Shown here: positions 12,966 through 23,391 of the stretch, piece after piece
Position numbering within the stretch: position 1 is the first letter of the stretch
How the letters are laid out: every line of letters begins with the position of its first letter
Assembly (NCBI GenBank): GCA_002633025.1
Contig: NMRB01000326.1
Coordinates: 237,760 to 301,759, forward strand
Length of the DNA stretch: 64,000 nt
Source: Notospermus geniculatus
Taxonomy: Eukaryota > Nemertea > Pilidiophora > Heteronemertea > Lineidae
Direction of reading: 5' to 3'
Notes under the pieces: generated by a model
The model's input: the letters and a program-made list of their open reading frames with translations, nothing else
Databases searched by the model: none
Told to the model about the DNA's origin: nothing
Translations under genes and position numbers: made by a program

Positions 12966-13202
12966 CCCAACAATCATCGGTTAGTGTTTTTTTCGGGGAA
13001 CTAATCCCGTGTTGTGATGACATGACCCAGCCACTTTGACCACCTTGGTGCTTTTCTAACATGGTGACTGACTACAATAGTGTATAGGTTATGGTCCCAA
13101 TAAAATGCTATGTTTCTACCCTGAAACCACGTTTGTTCTGCTTCTTGACGTCAACTAGTTGCATGTGTACTTGATAACCACATGAAGAGGGCGGGCTGCC
13201 CT

Positions 13203-13461
13203 ATACACAGTTTGCGAAATTAGCGGCCGCCATTTTTTGTGGAAATTAGCCGAATTTTCGAATTTTTCAAATTTTGTTTCGAATATATTTTATTAGCTGC
13301 TTGCTTGCTAAAATATCTTTAATTTATGCAGGTCTAAGTGCTTTCTGTATGAATTTTCTTTCTTTGAAAGCCTCTGACAGTGCAAAATCCCATTGAAAAA
13401 ACCCAAGCAACGGCAGAAGTACAAATTAAAATGGCGGCCGCTAATTTCGCAAACTGTGTAT
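13203..13461. repeat. MITE, ACAGTTTGCGAAATTAGCGG family, copy in second duplicate
   Basis: Counterpart of 11643-11882 in the second duplicate block, with the same termini and a slightly longer interior from small indels. It is not an independent insertion. Confidence 0.9.
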
Positions 13462-13802
13462 TGCTGAGCGCGTGGCTCCATCGCGGTGGGTTTCACAAAA
13501 AAATGTCCACATACCTCGCTCCATCGATGTCCTCGTCAATTTTTCCTCCCGACTTCAGAATCAACAGCGAACTTTGGCGACACTGCTCGTAATGTGACGT
13601 TTCTCCATCCACGTTCATCTACGTCAAGTATTGAGCGTGAAAATCGAAAGTTTATGACTGAGCATTGCAAATTCGGCACAAGCAGAGAGGAGAAAGACCA
13701 ACGTATAGGCCTACGTCGAGAGACTCGCCGCAGATCCGTTGACAAATAGGGGCGCGAGGTATTCGGACAACTAAATTCTGCAGGTGTTCAATGGTGTTAG
13801 GC

Positions 13803-13927
13803 CAGGTTTACATAGAAATATACGGTCTACGGACACGCGTGCGAACAAAGGTTTCATGGTCACGAACACTTTGTTAGGCCATTGTTCGCCCGCGTGTCCG
13901 TATGCCGTATACCTCAATGTAAACCCG
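13803..13927. repeat. MITE with GGTTTACAT termini, copy 2
   Basis: Counterpart of 12254-12378. The left terminus has one substitution (AGGTTTACAT in place of GGGTTTACAT) and the arms remain inverted. No ORF. Confidence 0.85.
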
Positions 13928-14083
13928 ACCTTGTCCGGGAATGTCTTTCACTCGATGATGAAACAATAACAGAGTTCTTGGAATTGAAATTCTACGAAAT
14001 GCATGGCAACTTCGAACCCTGTCGTGGTCACGGACCGCGGGAATTCAGGTATTGACATCCATGATGATCCAACCACAGACTTA

Positions 14084-14232
14084 AGCCTAGTTCATACTTC
14101 GACGCACAACCTTCGGCGTGCAACGCGAGATCAAAATCTGTACGCCGACAAAAGCCTACTTCATTGCGTCGGCGTCCAGACTTTGATCGGCGTCGGACGC
14201 TGATGGTCGCGCGTCGAAGAATGAACTAGGCC
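14084..14232. repeat. Harbinger-type MITE, copy 2
   Basis: Counterpart of 12535-12683, again 149 bp and again flanked by TTA on both sides (14081-14083 and 14233-14235). It differs from copy 1 by a few substitutions only. Confidence 0.85.
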
Positions 14233-14426
14233 TTAGGTTTTCAGTCACAAACAATGAGTTTGGCCTTGTTCTTTTGCCGTGACCAGCTGGAAAACCGGGC
14301 TGGAAAATCTCCGGACCGTTGCGAAAACCCGTTGACAAGAGTTCATAACTTCTGAATTGAGACTGCGGCAGGTTGCTGCGACTTGCTGGCATAGTTTATT
14401 CTTGACAAACATGAAAGATGCGAATG

Positions 14427-14546
14427 GACATAGTGCGAAACGAGCTCCCGGGTGTAAACAAACCCAATTTGTACAGCACCCTCGTAGTGCATTTGTACAC
14501 AACCTCGGGTTTGTTTACACCCGCGAGCGTCGTTTCGCACTATGTC
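14427..14546. repeat. Polymorphic 120-bp foldback insertion
   Basis: The left arm GACATAGTGCGAAACGA and the right arm TCGTTTCGCACTATGTC are inverted, followed inside by GGGTGTAAACAAACCC against GGGTTTGTTTACACCC. The equivalent site in the first duplicate block (around 12880) lacks it, so it is an insertion or deletion between the copies. Confidence 0.8.
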
Positions 14547-14617
14547 TATTCTATCACGGTAACTCAGTTTTAGAATTCGCATCATTCGCATTCGCTGCGA
14601 CACGTGGGGGGGGGGGG

Positions 14618-14618
14618 N
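14618..14618. other. Single-N join
   Basis: An isolated N directly after a poly-G run, at the end of the second duplicate block; assembly join. Confidence 0.8.
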
Positions 14619-15292
14619 GTTGTCAAACTTCTTCCTAACCATGACTGAACCAGACTGGACACATCTCTGCATGGCATACCCCATATTCCTCTCGCTCGTG
14701 CCAAGCAATGAAAGATAATACCTATACTTTGATTTGATAAATTACTGTAATATGTCAATATTTGTGTAAAAGATATCTACAGAAGGTGATATTTGACCAT
14801 TAGATATTTTAATATCCTAATGTGACATCATCACATATCACATCATACAACGATACAAAGCTTAGAAAAAAATCCTTTTGAAAGTCATTGGTGGGTAAAG
14901 AACATTTTATGATAAAACTGATTATGTGGCCGAAGTATTAGGTGTTGTAAAACCACCAGCGTCATTAATTCTGATATGTCAACATACTTTATAAAATTTG
15001 CTATGGAGGGAATACAGTCTTTCTATAAAATAAACCACCCAGTGGCTTCTTCATGAAGCGCACGTGGCCTGCCTTTGCACAGCAGGTTTTCACAGAAAAC
15101 ACACAGCTCTATCACATTGAAAAAACTTGAGTTAGCATTGGAACACAGATATTAATCTAACTGGTGGACATGGTGAATGGATAGTACTGGTGTATATTAT
15201 GGGTTATCTATCCTAGAAATGATACACTATTTACAACTTTTTACTCATAGGGCTCCTTTCATTTCATGAGAGCCTACGTGTGCTGACACTAT
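14619..15292. other. Non-coding stretch, no recognised gene
   Basis: AT-rich spacer; no exon, tandem array or inverted element recognised. Confidence 0.5.
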
Positions 15293-15425
15293 GGGCCATA
15301 TGCCAGGGTCGGACTTGAGCCTAAAGTATAGCTGAAGTTAGACTTCCTCTATGCTTTAAGCATTGAGAAAAGTCAGTCAGACTTTAATGAAAGTCAGGCT
15401 GAAGTCCTACCCTAGGATACGGCCC
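15293..15425. repeat. MITE with GGGCCRTAT termini, type A
   Basis: The left end GGGCCATATGCCAGGG and the right end (reverse complement GGGCCGTATCCTAGGG) are inverted and continue into GGACTTGAGCC / GGACTTCAGCC. Length is 133 bp. It lies 3 bp from a second element with similar tips but a different interior. Confidence 0.8.
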
Positions 15426-15428
15426 AAT

Positions 15429-15549
15429 GGGTCGTATGCACCAAACGAAGATTATCTTGATCTCAAGGTTTACCAGAGCATGATGTGACAATGGAAAAGT
15501 TGTGGCTCAACCTGAGTTCAAGATTATCTTCGCTTGGTGCATACGGCCC
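15429..15549. repeat. MITE with GGGCCGTAT termini, type B
   Basis: The left end GGGTCGTATGCACCAAACGA and the right end (reverse complement GGGCCGTATGCACCAAGCGA) are inverted, with arms continuing through AGATTATCTTGA. Length is 121 bp. It is adjacent to type A but has its own interior. Confidence 0.85.
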
Positions 15550-15907
15550 TTCGCCGTGTCTTCATGAACTAATACATGTATTGTGGATGATCCAGCCATC
15601 AAGGCCTAGTCTCCTTCATATAGTGACTACTCAAAGTAGAAAGACCCCTCCTGTGTTATACTGTTGGGACTTGATCATTCTGTAACAGATCATGCCTCCC
15701 AACAGCTGAAATCTTGGTTTGGACACTGAACGGATCTTCAGTCGACACATTTTTGGTAAGATTATGTTACATTTAACACTTCCCATGAAGTGTTTTCCAA
15801 AAGCAGAACACACAAGTCATGTCACAAGCATATCTTTGTTGAAATATTCACAACTCACCACTCCAAACACAGCCATTTGTAACAACCACAGAAATATTGC
15901 CCAGGAC

Positions 15908-16186
15908 CAGGGGCAGATCCAGAATTCTGGTAAAGGGGGCACAGAAGGCTACAGGTGGATTGATGAGGGCGAGTGTCAACGGCACGAAGCCACGACAGGG
16001 GGTCTGGGGGTCTCCACCAGAAAATTTTGAAATCTAGAAGGCCGTTGATGCTATTTCCCAGCATCTGGAGGAACAAACTACAAGACAATTCTGTAGCACT
16101 TTGAAAAAGGACAATTTTTCTAACGTTGGTCACCGAAAAATGGGGGGGGGGGCACGGGCCGGGTGTGCCCCCTGGATCCGCGCCTG
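15908..16186. repeat. Dispersed repeat with CAGGGGCGGATCCAG-type ends
   Basis: The 5' end CAGGGGCAGATCCAG and the 3' end CTGGATCCGCGCCTG are inverted matches. The interior is G-rich with a long G run near 16142. The minus strand reads through peptides such as SGADPGG, a familiar false-protein signature of a transposon-derived repeat widespread in animal genomes. AGGAC occurs on both flanks and may be part of a target duplication. A related partial end is at 35118-35165. Confidence 0.7.
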
Positions 16187-16293
16187 AGGACTGTCTGGCA
16201 AACAAGGTGTAAAAGTGGAGGACAATCTCCAGAAAGACGGACAATGATTGCAGCAGACAAACGACACAAACATCTCAGACGAGCCCCAAATTA

Positions 16294-19200
16294 TCACGTT
16301 GCCATGACATGAGATGCATCCTCTAGAAACAGCAGCTGATCCACATAGAAACAGTCATAGGGATTTTTGACGAGTCCCTTTAGTTTTTGATGTATTGTCC
16401 CTTCATCGAGTGGTTTTTTCTTGTCGCCTCGAGCCTTCTTGAGGAAGTTGTAGGCCTTCTCAAAGTCGGCTTTCCCCATCCTTCTTTCACACTCACTGTA
16501 ACCTGAGTTAAGGCAAAAAATGTTCACTTACTTGGACACGAGGAGACACTGTCCCAATTCTCCAACTGGGCCTACTACAAGGCAGCAATGGACACCTTCG
16601 GGACTGACTGTGTTGTCTTTAAGAGGTGTCCTGAATACAGAGGTCAAAATAAACAGAAGTGGCCTGTTTCAGACTAAACTTTAGTGTCCTTAGTAAAGAG
16701 GTGTCCTCCCGGCGGGGGTGTCAGTTACGGGAGGTTCCACTAGTCTATACACAATTCTCGAATCCACAGATCTGTGCAGCACTTTCGCCGAACCCTCAAC
16801 CACACCCTCGATCTGAAACCGGATTACATGACACAATCCATGTTTAGCTGTGGTCGACTCTGATGCAATGTCTTCGAAGTCACTGTCATGTGGCTGTCTG
16901 CGTCACGTCATTCAGTTACAGACCGAGGTTATGGTTGAGATTTCGGCAGAAGTTCACAGATCTTTGTCGTTTACGTCAATTTGAGAACAGTCTATTATCA
17001 TAGTCTAAATGGCAGTCATCTGACTTAATGAAAGGATACGCTCGGAGGTTTTTGATTTTGATGTCTTTAGCTGTTGGTCCAAAAGCTCCTGACACTGTAT
17101 CGTCAGCAAATGTCTGGGTACGGCCTGAAAAGAAGGGAGATTTCTGGCTTATGAAGGCTGTGGTTTCACCTCAAAGGAAAATGTCCAGAGTCACATGCAG
17201 AGAAAGTCCTTCAGAATCTCTCAAGCAATGAAGAACCTTGAACTATCCGAACAAAAGTATCAAAGCAGGGGTCTGATACTCACTAGCGTCAGTGGAGGCG
17301 AGGGCATTCTCCATGTAGTTGATCAGCTGGAGCTCGTCGTCATCACCCAACGTTCCCTCACCAAAGCCGTCATCTTCCTCCTCCCCCTCGGGGTTCTCAA
17401 AGTCGTCATATTGAGAGTAGTAGGTCTCGGCGAGTTTTGGATCATCAGGAATGCCTAATGTGTAGAAATGAACGAAAAAGCTACACTTAGATACATGTTA
17501 GTGTGGTTTAATTTGAGATCAGGAACCAATGTTGGACTTGTGAGCCCATAAGATAGAGTTGATAAGAGTCAAAACGTGAAACCACACTTCTAACAGACCC
17601 ACTTGGCCGACCAAAGCCTACCATCTTTGAAATCAAGTGAGGAGTTCGCGACATCATAGATCATCTTGTCCTTCATCGGTGTGATTGGTCGATCATCTGG
17701 AGCGCGAGCGGTGAGCGTGTGGTGCATAGGAGGCTGCGCCACCAGGGTGTGCTCATTATCTTCATAATCATCGGGTTCGCCATAGCCTGGTTTGCCGTAG
17801 ACGATGTCGTCATCGTCACGTTGTACGACGGTATGCTCGTAGAAGTCTTCTGAGTAGGGATCATGGTGGCCGAGGGAATGGCTAAGTTGGGGATCATGAT
17901 AGCTTTGTTGAGTTGGAGGTATTCCATGGGGGACTGCAACGAAAAGTAATGAAATCATCATAATGTGCGGCTTTTATACAGCGCCACTTTGCAGCAGCGC
18001 TGTATCAAGGCACTTTGCATTATTACCCCAGTCTCTCCAGAGTCAAATATAAGAATCATAAACTCACATTCTGTGGTTCTTGGACGGTTATACTGGACAT
18101 CTTCAGCTCGTGGATTGGTGCCAGTTTTGCGACCAGATCCCTGTTGAGCCCATGGAACCTGGAATGAACGCAGTAGACATGACTTCACCCCAATGCAACC
18201 ATGCAACCACTACCAGTGTGAGACAGATATCACTGTTCCACAAATTGAAGGCAGATAACAGACTAGCGAGTCACACAAAGACACCAAACACTCAAATTCC
18301 TACCTTTTGCCGACTTTGTTCAATTTCTAGCCGAGTCATTTTCCGAGTCTGATTGGCAACAAAATTGGCGGTAGCGACTTCACTGAAACCAAGAAAAGAT
18401 TGATTGAAGAAATGTAAACAAACAAAACGGCACTCATCAAACAGTGCAGTCATACATTACGCTGCAGTCAGAAGGAATGGGGAGGTAGCCATTCTTTTTC
18501 TACCATTTGATGGCGCTGCGACCGTATCAACTTTTCCACTGTAACAACGTCAACGTCACACTACCGTGACGATGTGGCTTCATGCTCGCACGTCACATTG
18601 CCACAGAGATGACGTCCTGAAGACAATGAAAAGGCCTGATACGGTCGCAGCGACATCATTCCGTGGAGGAGTGGTGATGCCCTCATTGTAGAAGAATAAC
18701 GACGCACAAGTGTCCGTTGAAATCAGCCTGGTCATCATTACCTGATCTTCTTGGCTTTAGCATCTGCTTCCTGCATCTTACGTAACCGCATGCGCTCACG
18801 GGGAGATAGATTCTTATACTTTATCTCCTCTTCTTCCTCCTTCAAGGTTTTCAGATAAGATTTCTCCCGCCTGACAAAAGAAAATATCAATATCTCAATA
18901 TCCCAGCACTCTTTGGCTTGAGGGCCGATTATGGAAGAAATTTTCAGAGTGAATCAAATCTTCCAACACAGATACTGATTTGAAAACATTCAAGATGCAT
19001 TTCACGCTCCTGCCAAAGTCAGCATTTAGGAAGACCATCGACAAAAACTTACATAAGCGTGGCGATTTCCTGTGCTTCTTTCTTGCAAACTATTGTAGCA
19101 TCTTTTACATTTCTTTTCCCAAGAAAGGAGTCTTTCATTTTCTGAAAACAGAAGGAATGACCTTAGTTCTTCACTGATCAACAAGTACCACCAGTGTCAG

Positions 19201-21106
19201 TTTTGCAATGATTCCCAGAGGCCTGACAAAGATTCTGGGACTTGAAGAATCAAACCAGTGATTGTGAGTGCATGCCCTACCTCAAGATGTCTGGCCATGA
19301 ACGGCAACTGAAGAACATCGCGAGCTGATGGCCGTTTTTCTGGATCTTTTGTGAGCAATCTGAAAACAGGAGCAAACGGACTTTTATCCTGAAGTACGCC
19401 AAATTCGAATGTTTAGAAACCTGTATTGGATGACTCCCAGTAATCAGCTCCAACTGTACCAGACTTACTTCTTCAGCACTTCTCCCAACTGTTTTGAATA
19501 TCGCTCTGGTAACTCGGGACAATCTCCTTCCACGATCTTGTACATCACACCCATCAGACTCTGGCCTTCAAACGCGTGTTGGAGGGTACATAACTCATAT
19601 AGGATACAGCCAACAGACCTGAAAGAAATCCCAAGTGATGCCAGCATTTACTCACACAAAAACCTGAACCGTTTTGAACTTGAATCAGGGAAACCAGCAG
19701 GTAGGACCAGACCCCGAATGTTTTGATACTGAATCACTTACCAGATGTCTGACTTTGAGTTGTACCCTTCATGTTTTAACACCTCTGGACTCATGTAGTA
19801 AGGAGTTCCCGTAAAAGTTGAGGCCATGTCCACCGTTCCCATCAAAATCCTTGATATGCCAAAGTCACCTATTTTTATCATATTATTCTTCAAGAATATA
19901 TTCCTGAAAATCGGACAAAGAATCACTGAATTTCACAGACAGAAAAACCATCACGTTAAAAAAACTGCTTGTGGTTCAACAGCTAATTGACTGGGCCATG
20001 CAGGATGAACCCGGACCCGATACTACAATGAAGCAAGACAAGCTTACCTAGCTTTTAAATCTCTGTGTAGCACCCGTCTTGAATGCATATGATTCACAGC
20101 CAACAGAAACTGTAAAATCCATTCTATAACTTGGGTCTCGTCAAAATGTTTGCCTTCTTTTTTGTACTTGGTGATCTTCTGGTCAAGATCTCCCCCCTGG
20201 AATAGAATGAGATGAATAGTAAGCTCAAGATGTTGAAAATACACTCGTGAGAAGAGTTACGTCTCTCTATTTCTAGACAAATATCAATAGACGATATCAC
20301 TCCAAAAGAGCACAGCGTCACGACGTCCCGTACTACATGTGCACATTCATGACATCTTGACTTGAGACGACGTCATGATCGCTGAAACAAGTGGAGGTTT
20401 TTCGAGTGACGTCATGGCGTTCAGAATGGGGCATGGGACGCTGTGATGCTGAAGGCCTAGCTAGCTACCCGTCAGGTGCTGCGCTCTATTGGAGTGATAG
20501 AGTCTATTACCAGAACGATCTTCACAAGTAAGACTTGACGTAGACAGTATTTCGATGTGACATTACCTCACAATATTCACAGACAATACAGCAGTATTCT
20601 CCATCAAGAAAACTATCGTGGAATTTGACGATGCCAGGATGATCCAACTTGGAGAGTAACCTGGCTTCAGACATGGCATCAACGGTCTCATCTGGTTGGA
20701 GGTCACCCACAGGAATCTCTTTCAACACTTTTCTGAAGACAAGACATAGCAGAGACAACCCGTCAACTGCTTGATACGACTTGGAGCAGTAACAACTATT
20801 TAGGATCAAGCAACTACAGTTTAGATAATGCAATGAAAGACATCAACTTCACCAATCTATCAAGTCATATGTGACGTGACATGAGAGTATTGAGATACAT
20901 GTATCATGAATCTTTCAAGGCCCTCTACAAAATTAAGACAGGCCCTTTTTACATATCAGATTTGCTTACAATTCTCCCCCCTTTTTCAGATCTTTGACCA
21001 GGAATGCCGTGCCAAAGTTCCCACTGCCGAGCTTCTTCTCTTTCTGGTAACGATTGGCCAACACTTCTTTCTTCTCTCCATCCTTGGTTCTCCTTCCGGG
21101 AGGCAT
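16294..21106 (-). CDS. NEK11: NEK11-like serine/threonine kinase, 14 coding exons
   Basis: Exons (minus strand, 5' to 3'): 20970-21106, 20567-20732, 20048-20196, 19742-19903, 19469-19618, 19281-19359, 19053-19141, 18742-18870, 18304-18382, 18068-18158, 17622-17933, 17284-17454, 17040-17124, 16294-16495. All introns are GT-AG and all phases match; the sum is 2001 nt, 666 residues (human NEK11 is about 645). The kinase domain covers about residues 20-275: glycine loop GSGNFG (28-32 region), VLK lysine near 50, HRDLKARN at 145-152, DFG at 164-166 and GTPYYMSPE at 183-191. A coiled, basic segment follows (SPRERMRLRKMQEADAKAKK), which matches the vertebrate NEK11 signature PRERMRLRKLQ. An acidic region with QLINYMENAL comes next. 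The C-terminal exon reads FEKAYNFLKKAR...DCFYVDQLLFLED, closely matching the NEK11 C terminus. NEK family kinases act in cell-cycle and DNA-damage control; that role is inferred from homology. The weakest junction is the exon 13 donor (GC then GTATCC). The start at 21106 is the first Met before the kinase domain. The frame stays open upstream to an acceptor at 21200, so an N-terminal extension is possible. Confidence 0.93.
18508..18659. repeat. Inverted-repeat element inside a NEK11 intron
   Basis: GCTGCGACCGTATCA at 18513-18530 is matched by its inverted copy TGATACGGTCGCAGC near 18637-18652, with further matching GACGT blocks inside. It sits in the intron between the exons at 18742-18870 and 18304-18382. 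No ORF; likely a MITE. Confidence 0.75.
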
Positions 21107-21269
21107 CTTTTTCTTCAAAGTATTGTCTGTCTTAGTGTGTGAGTGTTGATTCAGTTTCAGGTTCAGCAGCTGAGCATGATCGGTATCAAAGGCTATCCCC
21201 CTGAAGAAGGGAATGTATCATGGTATAGGGCTGAGACACAACAGTATGGCTAAAGTTTAGAATCCCCAA

Positions 21270-21309
21270 TCGGAAGTGACGTTACTGAGTAACGTCATTT
21301 CCGATTAGG
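21270..21309. promoter_or_regulatory. ETS/CRE-like palindrome upstream of the NEK11 start exon
   Basis: AATCGGAAGTGACGTTACT is followed at once by its near-perfect inverted copy GAGTAACGTCATTTCCGATT. Each half joins a CGGAA core (ETS-like) to TGACGT (CRE-like), a combination known from some animal promoters. It lies about 170 bp upstream of the NEK11 kinase start codon. Promoter function is inference; it could also be a chance palindrome or a transposon relic. Confidence 0.3.
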
Positions 21310-21557
21310 ATTTCCGAATAGGATTTCCACTTTCTGTGTGCCATGATGGAGTAACTTAGGCTAACTGGCTAATCTATGGAAATCTATGTATTGTAGGCCT
21401 AGGGCGTAGGCCTAGCCTACAAAATCCGGTTTATTCCGTGATTCGATGACCTTTTTTTGGGCACTGATCGGGGATTCTAAATCTAAACTCGTTCCAACAC
21501 TGCCACTGGGCCTACAGTATTTATTCAGGAGGCTTAGGCCTAGTAGACCTGCCTACA

Positions 21558-21692
21558 CACCACTGTGCAGTGGCAGTGCTGCTGTGCCACTGGCACTGGC
21601 AGTCATGCTGCCAGAGTGCATGAGTGTGCACTGCCAGCGCCACCACTGCATCATGCAATGCATCCACTGCACTGCACTGCCACTGCACTGAC
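21558..21692. repeat. CACTG-rich simple-sequence tract
   Basis: The words CACTG, CAGTG and TGCCA recur in both orientations throughout this tract, so it can pair with itself in many registers. Open frames across it are low-complexity (Cys/His/Gln-rich) and are not taken as genes. Confidence 0.7.
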
Positions 21693-21699
21693 AATCAAT

Positions 21700-22350
21700 G
21701 ACTGGACACGCTGCAACGAACGAAAAGAGCGAGGCTACAAAAGTCACCTAGCGCTGATTAGTGTTTATTTAGATTATGCATGACCGTCTCCCGATGTTTA
21801 AACGCTCACTTTGTTATCTGAGACTGCAGAACGAGTGAAAAATCCACACAATTTTCAAGGAAGTGGACGACTCGGCAAGAACAAGAAAAGCGTCCTGGGA
21901 AACGAAGCGCATGCGTGATTGACCTACTTCCTCTAGTCTGGTTTCACTGCCCTCCTCCAGATGGCGCTCGTTATTGTGAAAGGTGCAGGTCGTAGACCAC
22001 TCACGTGACGCGAGGTATCCATTGTGTCCACACAGGTTGCGCAANTTTTATTCCTGTCTCATCAGGATGGATAGAAGACAACCAGATATGGAATCAGGAT
22101 GCAATGATCTGAGGAATTAACCTCGTGGGATTAGGTATGGGGTCTGTTTTGTTGCTGATCTGGGTAAACAACACACTCACAAAATACCAATAATTTTTTT
22201 GTGTTACTGAGTACTTTAGAAGTGCTTAATGCTGGCAGCACCCAAGGCCCGCTGTTCAAAAAGTATTTGTCATAACTTGACGTTAGTGCTATCTTGGCGT
22301 TATCTCCATCAGTTAAGCCCATTGCAGTTAACGCCATGTTAGAGATAACA
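21700..22350. other. Spacer upstream of NEK11, with a single-N join at 22045
   Basis: No exon recognised. The stretch 21800-22040 is less AT-rich and includes a CACGTGACGCG phrase, so it could hold a first non-coding exon or promoter; this is unproven. The isolated N at 22045 resembles the assembly joins seen elsewhere, but no local duplication was noticed here. Confidence 0.4.
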
Positions 22351-22521
22351 GGGAGGTTTAGAAATCAAACGATAAACATAAACGTTAACGACAACATTAT
22401 TTTTGTACCGAAAATGCAATATAAAATCTGATGAGTGTGTAGTATGAAAAATAACGTTGTCGTAAAGTTTACGTTTATCGTTTGATTTCTAAACCTCCCT
22501 AATGCCAAAATAGCACGAACG
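22282..22521. repeat. Inverted-repeat element split by another MITE
   Basis: The left arm CGTTAGTGCTATCTTGGCGT (22281-22300) pairs with the right arm 22501-22521 (reverse complement CGTTCGTGCTATTTTGGCAT). Between the arms lies the 149-bp element at 22351-22499, so this looks like a nested insertion. Confidence 0.6.
22351..22499. repeat. 149-bp MITE, GGGAGGTTT family, copy 1
   Basis: Ends GGGAGGTTTAGAAATCAAAC and the inverted counterpart, with arms continuing through GATAAACRTAAACG and AACGACAAC to almost 65 bp each. The family has the same length, 149 bp, at 44594-44742 and 56906-57054, where it is flanked by TA. Confidence 0.9.
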
Positions 22522-22987
22522 GTGCCCAGGAAAATGAGGGCGATATCGCAAGCTGTTAGAACTCCTCACAGAGGTTGAGACGATTTTCTAGCCTCCCTGT
22601 GATTCCATCGTGACTTGTTGACTAATTGTTCCCAGGCATCGTCAAAATTACTCGGCTTTCAAATCGGTCTCCTCGACTCCTCGTGGGAGGCAGGAGTTAG
22701 AGTCACACACTTGTCTCAGGCGATCATCAATAAACGCCGGGGCATCATTTCTATTGCCTGTCGTTGTAGTGGCTTCAGGATGATATGGAACCGACAGGTC
22801 ATTGGAAGGATCGGAGCAGAAGACATTTTAGGTGCTCCTCGTGGACGTGCGGAGAATCCTCCACGGCAGGGACACTACCTCCATCAATCTGGAGTAGTCT
22901 GCACTGACCGACATTCCTGAACAAACACGAAGACTGATCGAGAATGATGTATAATGTCATCTCCGTCAATAGATTTGGCGCCAATGC
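22522..22987. other. Non-coding stretch, no recognised gene
   Basis: No exon, array or inverted element recognised between the nested MITE and the 19-bp array. Confidence 0.5.
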
Positions 22988-23120
22988 AGCGGTGTACAGA
23001 GCGCACAGCGGTGTACAGAGCGCACAGCGGTGTGCAGAGCGCCCAGCGGTGTGCAGAGCGCACAGCGGTGTACAGAGCGCACAGCGGTGTACAGAGCGCA
23101 CAGCAGCGTACAGAGCGCAC
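22988..23120. repeat. 19-bp tandem array, seven units
   Basis: Seven consecutive copies of AGCGGTGTACAGAGCGCAC, with minor variants (GTGCAG, GCCC, AGCAGCGTAC), run without spacers. Because 19 is not a multiple of 3, all frames stay open and produce Cys/Leu- or Arg/Ser-rich open frames on both strands; these are artefacts. Confidence 0.92.
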
Positions 23121-23143
23121 AGTTCAGCAGTGGAAGAACCTTA

Positions 23144-23388
23144 AGGGCTCCGCACACTGGCGACTAAAATGGGGGCGACTACCGATGCGACTACTACGTC
23201 GCCTGCTGTAATTACCTTTGAGGTCGATCAATGATGTCATCCACGACATCACTGATCTTCCAAAGAAGCATTTGTCGCAAACAAGTCAACAAAAACTAAA
23301 AAATCTGAAAAATGTTCAGTCGCTTCTGTGGTCGCAAGGCCGGTCGCCTACAAAATCGCTCGAAAAAATCGCTAGTGTGCGGAGCCCT
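23144..23388. repeat. Harbinger-type MITE with TTA target duplication
   Basis: The left end AGGGCTCCGCACACTGGCGA and the right end TCGCTAGTGTGCGGAGCCCT are inverted with one mismatch. TTA flanks both sides (23141-23143, 23389-23391). It is 245 bp with no ORF. The CACTGGCGA part of the tip also occurs in the 51895-52110 element. Confidence 0.9.
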
Positions 23389-23391
23389 TTA

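Larger units (their letters stand above)
12966..14617. repeat. Near-identical duplicate block, copy 2 of 2
   Basis: It repeats 11409-12964 with a few substitutions and small indels, plus a 120-bp foldback insertion (14427-14546) absent from copy 1. It ends in the same poly-G run beside an N. The pattern fits two alleles, or two contig ends, joined head to tail. Confidence 0.9.

Noticed and set aside
15855-16244. 129-codon minus-strand frame with SGADPGG and PGPCPPP
   Set aside because: This peptide pattern is produced by the dispersed CAGGGGCGGATCCAG-type repeat.
21553-21747. Cys/His-rich frames around 21550-21750
   Set aside because: Low-complexity CACTG/CAGTG tract; no zinc-finger spacing.
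22988-23120. Possible CRISPR-like array
   Set aside because: The units abut without spacers and the DNA is animal; it is a minisatellite.
22884-23157. Cys/Leu- and Arg/Ser-rich repeat proteins on both strands
   Set aside because: They are translations of the 19-bp tandem array in several frames, not genes.
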